A stretch of DNA of 10,527 bases. Origin: Rhodospirillales bacterium (GTDB lineage: Bacteria > Pseudomonadota > Alphaproteobacteria > SMXQ01). The position numbers were made by a program, and so were the translations under genes. Positions 7,290 to 10,527 of this stretch are shown here, piece by piece. Positions within the stretch are counted from its first letter, which is position 1, and every line of letters begins with the position of its first letter. The notes under the pieces were generated by a model. The model was not told where the DNA came from. It worked only from the letters and a program-made list of their open reading frames with translations, and ran no database searches. The stretch spans positions 1 through 10,527 of the forward strand of contig JAHEKA010000047.1 of the NCBI GenBank assembly GCA_024638585.1, in the 5' to 3' direction.

Positions 7290-8063
7290 ATGGATAAGCC
7301 CCTTCTTCCCGTCACCGTCCGGCCCGGCTTCAGAATCATCGCCCACCGGGGTGCGTCGGCTTACGCGCCGGAAAATACCGGTGCGGCGTTCGCCCTTGCC
7401 GGGGAGATGGGGGCCAAAGAGGTCGAATACGATCTTCAGTTCTCCAAGGATCGACGCATCGTCGTCTGCCATGACCGGGTGCTCGACCGTTATGGATATC
7501 CCGGTCTCAGGATTGCGGACCTGACCTGGGACGAACTGCGGCCGCTGGACATGGGGTCGTGGTTCTCTCCGTATCGGTTTCGCGGCGAGGCCATGCTGAC
7601 CTTCGACGATTTCCTGACCACGTTCGGCGATAGCTTCTTCCATCACGCAGAAATCAAGGAGCCGGCGCCGGGTCTTGCGGAAGCGATCCTTGAGGCGCTC
7701 GCTGCCCACGGCTTGGAGGAGAAAACAATCATCACGTCCTTTCATTTCGATGCCGCCTGCGAAATGAAACGATTGGCGCCCGCCATGCGCGTCGGCTGGC
7801 TGGTGCGCGCCGGAGAGTTCAGTCCCGAAAACGTCGCCAAAGCCCTGGACGCGGGCCTCGATCAGTTCTGCCCGCCGGCGAGCGAGGTGACCTCCGACCG
7901 GGTGGCCGAGGCGGCGGAGGCGATCGGCGAGGTGCGCGCCCACAGCGTCAAGAACGTTGCCGATATGCTCAAGGTTATCGAAGCCGATTGTATCGGCATG
8001 ACCATCAATTGGCCCGACTGGCTCGTTCATGACGGCGCCGGGGCTGTCCCTTCATCGGCTTGA
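7290..8063 (+). CDS. Cytoplasmic glycerophosphodiester phosphodiesterase, UgpQ type
   Basis: A 257-residue enzyme of the GDPD family, which hydrolyses glycerophosphodiesters (deacylated phospholipid head groups) to glycerol-3-phosphate and an alcohol. The catalytic elements are visible: HRGASAYAPENT at 19-30 (catalytic His19, with Glu28 as metal ligand), E46-x-D48, His61 in VVCHD, and a HAEIKEP strand near the middle. The C-terminal element reads MTINWPDW, where many relatives have a TDxPD-like motif. No signal peptide is seen, so it should act on imported substrate in the cytoplasm, like E. coli UgpQ (247 residues). The ATG at 7290 puts the first motif at the usual distance; an in-frame GTG at 7203 would overlap pit and add a Cys/Pro-rich segment. 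The gene follows pit by 55 bases and may share its transcript. The ribosome site is weak. Confidence 0.9.
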   Translation: MDKPLLPVTVRPGFRIIAHRGASAYAPENTGAAFALAGEMGAKEVEYDLQFSKDRRIVVCHDRVLDRYGYPGLRIADLTWDELRPLDMGSWFSPYRFRGEAMLTFDDFLTTFGDSFFHHAEIKEPAPGLAEAILEALAAHGLEEKTIITSFHFDAACEMKRLAPAMRVGWLVRAGEFSPENVAKALDAGLDQFCPPASEVTSDRVAEAAEAIGEVRAHSVKNVADMLKVIEADCIGMTINWPDWLVHDGAGAVPSSA

Positions 8064-8083
8064 TTTCGGCTTTGCGCTTGGGC

Positions 8084-8100
8084 CGGGGTAAGAAACCCCG
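8084..8100 (+). terminator. Small hairpin after the phosphodiesterase gene
   Basis: CGGGGT-AAGAA-ACCCCG forms a perfect 6-base stem with a 5-base loop, 20 bases after the stop codon. No T-run follows, so it is only a weak candidate for ending the DUF47-pit-GDPD transcript. The 178-base gap to the next gene does support a transcription-unit break here. Confidence 0.3.
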
Positions 8101-8130
8101 CAACGTCTTCTCCTGGCGCTTCGGCTCATC

Positions 8131-8150
8131 GCTCTGTAACATTGCAGAGC
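8131..8150. promoter_or_regulatory. Dyad upstream of the second binding-protein gene
   Basis: GCTCTGTAACATTGCAGAGC is a near-perfect 20-base palindrome (8 of 10 pairs match). It lies about 90 bases before the start codon, where an operator would be expected. It contains ATTGCA, the arm found in operator 1, but with different internal spacing. I could not place a convincing sigma70 promoter in 8064-8241. Confidence 0.3.
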
Positions 8151-8241
8151 TGGAAATGACATCGCGTAGCCTGTTCTTGTTTTCACGCCGGTCCCAAGGC
8201 TGTCAATGGGGGGCGGCAGAGAAAGTCAACGGGAGGACCCC

Positions 8242-9897
8242 ATGTGCAAGCGATTCTCGCGATCGATCGTGATCGCCCTGTCCCTGATTTGTTTTGGCCT
8301 GGTTGCCGGACAACCGGGCCCCGCCAAGGCCGATGATCGGCCCGATCTGGTGGTGGCCGTGAACAAGCTGCCCCGCAGCTTGGAACCCGCGCTCAAGACC
8401 GGCAATGTCGACGTACGGGTGACCTATTCCGTTTTCGACACCCTGATCCGCCGCGATTTCCTGAACGAAAAGCGTGGCGCGGGGGCCAAACTGATCCCGC
8501 ATATCGCGACCTCCTGGAAGCGGATCGACAACAGCACCCTCGTGGTCAATCTGCGCAAAGGCGTCAAGTTCCATAACGGTGACGAACTGACCTCGGAAGA
8601 CGTGGCCTTCACCTTTTCGCCGCAACGGATGACCAGCAAGAAGGGCGTCATCAAGAACGGCCGGCGCTATTTCGGACACATCAAGTCGGTGACCCCGGTC
8701 GACAAATACACCGTCCGCTTCGTCTCCAAGAAGCCCGACCTGATTCTGGAACAAAGGCTCGCGTCCTACACCTCCTGGATCGTCAACAAGCGCTCCTGGA
8801 TGGAGGCCGGCGCCAAGGCCCGAAAAGCCGGCAAGAAGGATTGGATGAAAGCGGCGCTGAAGAAGATGGGCCGTAACCCCGTCGGCACCGGCCCGTTCAA
8901 GTTCGTCGAATGGAAGAACGGGGACTATCAGAAATTTACCGCCTTCGACGCCTATTTCGGCGGCAAGCCCGCCTTCAAGAGCGTGACCTTCAAGCAGGTG
9001 CCGGAAGTCTCGACCCGCATCGCCGGCCTTGTCAGCGGTGAGTTCGACATCGCCGTCAACATCCCGCCAGACAACATCCGCATCATCGAACGCTACAAAG
9101 GCAAACTCAGCCATAAGAGCGTCGTTCTGAATAATTCCCATGTGCTGATCTTCAACACCAAGCATCCGGTTCTCAAGAACAAGAAGATCCGTCAGGCGCT
9201 GGCGCTCGCCATCGACCGTCCGGCCCTGATCAACGCGCTTTGGGGCAGCAAGACCTATACGCCCAACGGCCATCAGCTGGCGGAATTCGGCCCGATGTAC
9301 AACAAGGATCGCAAGCCCATTTCGTACGATCCGGAGAAGGCCAAGGCGCTGCTGAAGGAAGCCGGCTACAAGGGCGAGCCGCTGCTTTACAAGACCATGG
9401 CGACCTACTACGTCAATGCCTTGTCGGCGGCACAGATCATCCAGCAGATGTGGAAGAAGATCGGCGTCAACGCGCGGATCGAAGTGGTCGAGAACTTCAA
9501 GCAGAAGCGCTCCAAGGATGTTGCCGTCTATCCCTGGTCCAACACCTACCGCCTGCCCGATCCGACCGGGGCGATGTGGATCCTGTATGGCGACAAGAGC
9601 GCGCTTCAGAGGAAGTACAAGTACTGGAAGGCGCCGAAGGAGTTCAACGAGCTGGGGAACAAGGTCCTCACGAGTGCGGACATGAAGAAGCGTTTCTCCA
9701 TGTTCCAGCGCCAGCTCGACATCCTTGAGGACGAGGCGCCGATGACCATCCTCTACAATCCATTCGAAACCTACGCCATGCGCAAGGGCGTTGAATGGAC
9801 CCCGTATCCGCTTTATTTCATGGACCTGAGGCCCGACAATTTGCAGATCAAGCCTCGGGCCAAGCGCATGGGTGGCGCTATGGCCGCGCCCAAGTAG
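8242..9897 (+). CDS. Periplasmic binding protein of a peptide/nickel-type ABC importer
   Basis: A 551-residue exported binding protein of the SBP_bac_5 family (DppA/OppA/NikA class), which captures peptides or other small solutes. A Sec signal peptide is clear: basic Lys3-Arg4 and Arg7, a hydrophobic core at about 9-22, and a cleavage site after AKA at residue 30. Family landmarks follow: PRSLEPAL near the mature N-terminus, LRKGVKFHNGDELTSEDVAF, a GTGPFKFVEW element, and KKIRQALALAIDRPALI. Length is normal. The ATG at 8242 is chosen because GGGAGG lies 5 bases upstream and the signal peptide starts there; an in-frame ATG at 8206 would put 12 charged residues in front of it. The chain is rich in lysine. 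It opens a new plus-strand unit whose next gene is a DppD-type ATPase. The ligand cannot be told from sequence; peptides are only one option. Confidence 0.93.
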   Translation: MCKRFSRSIVIALSLICFGLVAGQPGPAKADDRPDLVVAVNKLPRSLEPALKTGNVDVRVTYSVFDTLIRRDFLNEKRGAGAKLIPHIATSWKRIDNSTLVVNLRKGVKFHNGDELTSEDVAFTFSPQRMTSKKGVIKNGRRYFGHIKSVTPVDKYTVRFVSKKPDLILEQRLASYTSWIVNKRSWMEAGAKARKAGKKDWMKAALKKMGRNPVGTGPFKFVEWKNGDYQKFTAFDAYFGGKPAFKSVTFKQVPEVSTRIAGLVSGEFDIAVNIPPDNIRIIERYKGKLSHKSVVLNNSHVLIFNTKHPVLKNKKIRQALALAIDRPALINALWGSKTYTPNGHQLAEFGPMYNKDRKPISYDPEKAKALLKEAGYKGEPLLYKTMATYYVNALSAAQIIQQMWKKIGVNARIEVVENFKQKRSKDVAVYPWSNTYRLPDPTGAMWILYGDKSALQRKYKYWKAPKEFNELGNKVLTSADMKKRFSMFQRQLDILEDEAPMTILYNPFETYAMRKGVEWTPYPLYFMDLRPDNLQIKPRAKRMGGAMAAPK

Positions 9898-9917
9898 CTT
9901 TTGGACCTATGTTGCTT

Positions 9918-9947
9918 GCCGGCCCGCGCAGACCATCGCGGGCCGGC
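9918..9947 (+). terminator. Strong hairpin between binding-protein and ATPase genes
   Basis: A perfect 11-base GC-rich stem (9918-9928 with 9937-9947) with an 8-base loop, 20 bases after the binding-protein stop and followed by GCTTTAT. The T-run is short, so it may end transcription only partly or protect the upstream message from 3' decay. Such hairpins after the first gene are a known way to make more binding protein than membrane components. The ATPase starts 63 bases later with its own ribosome site. Confidence 0.55.
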
Positions 9948-10010
9948 GCTTTATCAGGCACCTGAAGCGCTCCCCAAAGGGGCATCCTCGGAGGGGGGAG
10001 AGGAAATCGG

Positions 10011-10527
10011 ATGGCGCCACTGCTCCAAGTTCGTGATCTAAGAATCGACTTCGAAACCGAGGATGGTTTCGTCACCGCCGTCGACGGCATCAATTTCCAC
10101 ATGGAAGCCGGACAAACGCTTTGCCTGGTGGGCGAAAGCGGCTGTGGGAAGAGCGTCAGCTGTCACGCAATCCTCAAACTGACGCCACCCAACGGCAGGA
10201 TCACCAACGGGGAAATCCTTTTCGAGGGTGAGGACCTGCTGGCCTTCAATGAGGAAGAGATGGGAGAAATTCGCGGACGTGAGATCGCCATGATCTTCCA
10301 GGATCCGCTGACCTCTCTCAATCCTTTGCATACCATCGGCGGGCAACTCGCCGAAAGTCTTGTCTTGCATCAAGGGCTCTCACGCCGCGCCGCGCGGCGC
10401 GAGGCCGAACGCCTTCTTGAACGGGTTGGCATTCCTGACACCGCGCGGCGCGCAAGGGAATATCCCCACCAGCTGTCCGGCGGCATGAACCAAAGGGTGA
10501 TGATCGCTATGGCACTCGCGTGCCGAC
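10011..10527 (+). CDS. Peptide-type ABC importer ATPase, DppD/OppD class (partial)
   Basis: The first 172 residues of an ATPase, open to the window edge. It should energise the importer that uses the binding protein upstream. Motifs seen: Walker A GESGCGKS at 41-48, Q-loop MIFQDPLTSLNP with Gln97, and signature LSGGMNQRVMIAMALACR from 155, as in DppD/OppD. Walker B, the H-loop and the C-terminal oligopeptide domain would lie outside the window. The ATG at 10011 has GGAGAGG 7 bases upstream, and the first strand (LLQVRDLRIDF) follows directly, as usual for the family. It follows the binding-protein gene after a hairpin-bearing 113-base gap. The permeases are not in the window, so they either follow this gene or lie elsewhere. 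No frameshift is seen in the visible part. Confidence 0.93.
   Translation, partial: MAPLLQVRDLRIDFETEDGFVTAVDGINFHMEAGQTLCLVGESGCGKSVSCHAILKLTPPNGRITNGEILFEGEDLLAFNEEEMGEIRGREIAMIFQDPLTSLNPLHTIGGQLAESLVLHQGLSRRAARREAERLLERVGIPDTARRAREYPHQLSGGMNQRVMIAMALACR

Noticed and set aside
7191..8030. Long minus-strand open frame opposite the phosphodiesterase
   Set aside because: The plus strand carries intact GDPD catalytic motifs. The antisense product has none.
8200..8206. CTGTCAA as a Pho-box half-site
   Set aside because: A Pho box needs two such 7-base repeats 11 bases apart. No second copy is present on either side at that distance.
8203..9273. Long minus-strand open frame opposite the second binding protein
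   Set aside because: The plus-strand gene has a signal peptide, family motifs and a ribosome site. The antisense frame is a composition effect.

Overview
The window is GC-rich, densely coding DNA. It reads as an accessory transport locus from a Gram-negative proteobacterium, most likely an alphaproteobacterium. This is inferred from high G/C at third codon positions, Sec signal peptides on both binding proteins, a DUF47/Pit phosphate pair and stacked ABC importers. The taxonomic guess is mine and is not proven by any marker gene here. I see no tRNA, rRNA, CRISPR array or insertion sequence.

Left part (about 69-5269, minus strand). Four genes form one tight operon, read from right to left: an RpiR/MurR-type regulator, a fused two-domain ABC permease of the FbpB class, an FbpC/PotA-type ATPase with a C-terminal TOBE-like region, and a periplasmic binding protein. 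Gaps are 29, 18 and 43 bases. A GC-rich hairpin follows the last stop codon.

Centre (5270-5530). A 261-base divergent intergenic region holds three inverted repeats of 16-base outline (TGC...GCA), centred 39 and 38 bases apart. A good sigma70-like promoter reading right, TTGCAA-17-CATAAT, starts in the first repeat and ends at the edge of the second. This is the most interesting non-coding feature. It suggests that the RpiR-type protein controls both divergent units.

Right part (5531-8063, plus strand). A DUF47/PhoU-like protein, a short Pit phosphate permease and a cytoplasmic glycerophosphodiester phosphodiesterase lie head to tail. They form a plausible phosphate and phosphodiester unit.

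Far right (8242 to the end, plus strand). A second importer begins, of the peptide/nickel (Dpp/Opp) class. It has a binding protein, then a strong hairpin, then a DppD-type ATPase cut off by the window edge.

Working model (inference): the FbpABC-type importer brings in a phosphorylated organic compound rather than iron. The binding protein shows no adjacent tyrosine pair as in FbpA, the regulator family usually senses phosphosugars, and the divergent genes handle phosphate and glycerophosphodiesters. The regulator's sugar-phosphate pocket motifs look degenerate, so its ligand may be unusual.
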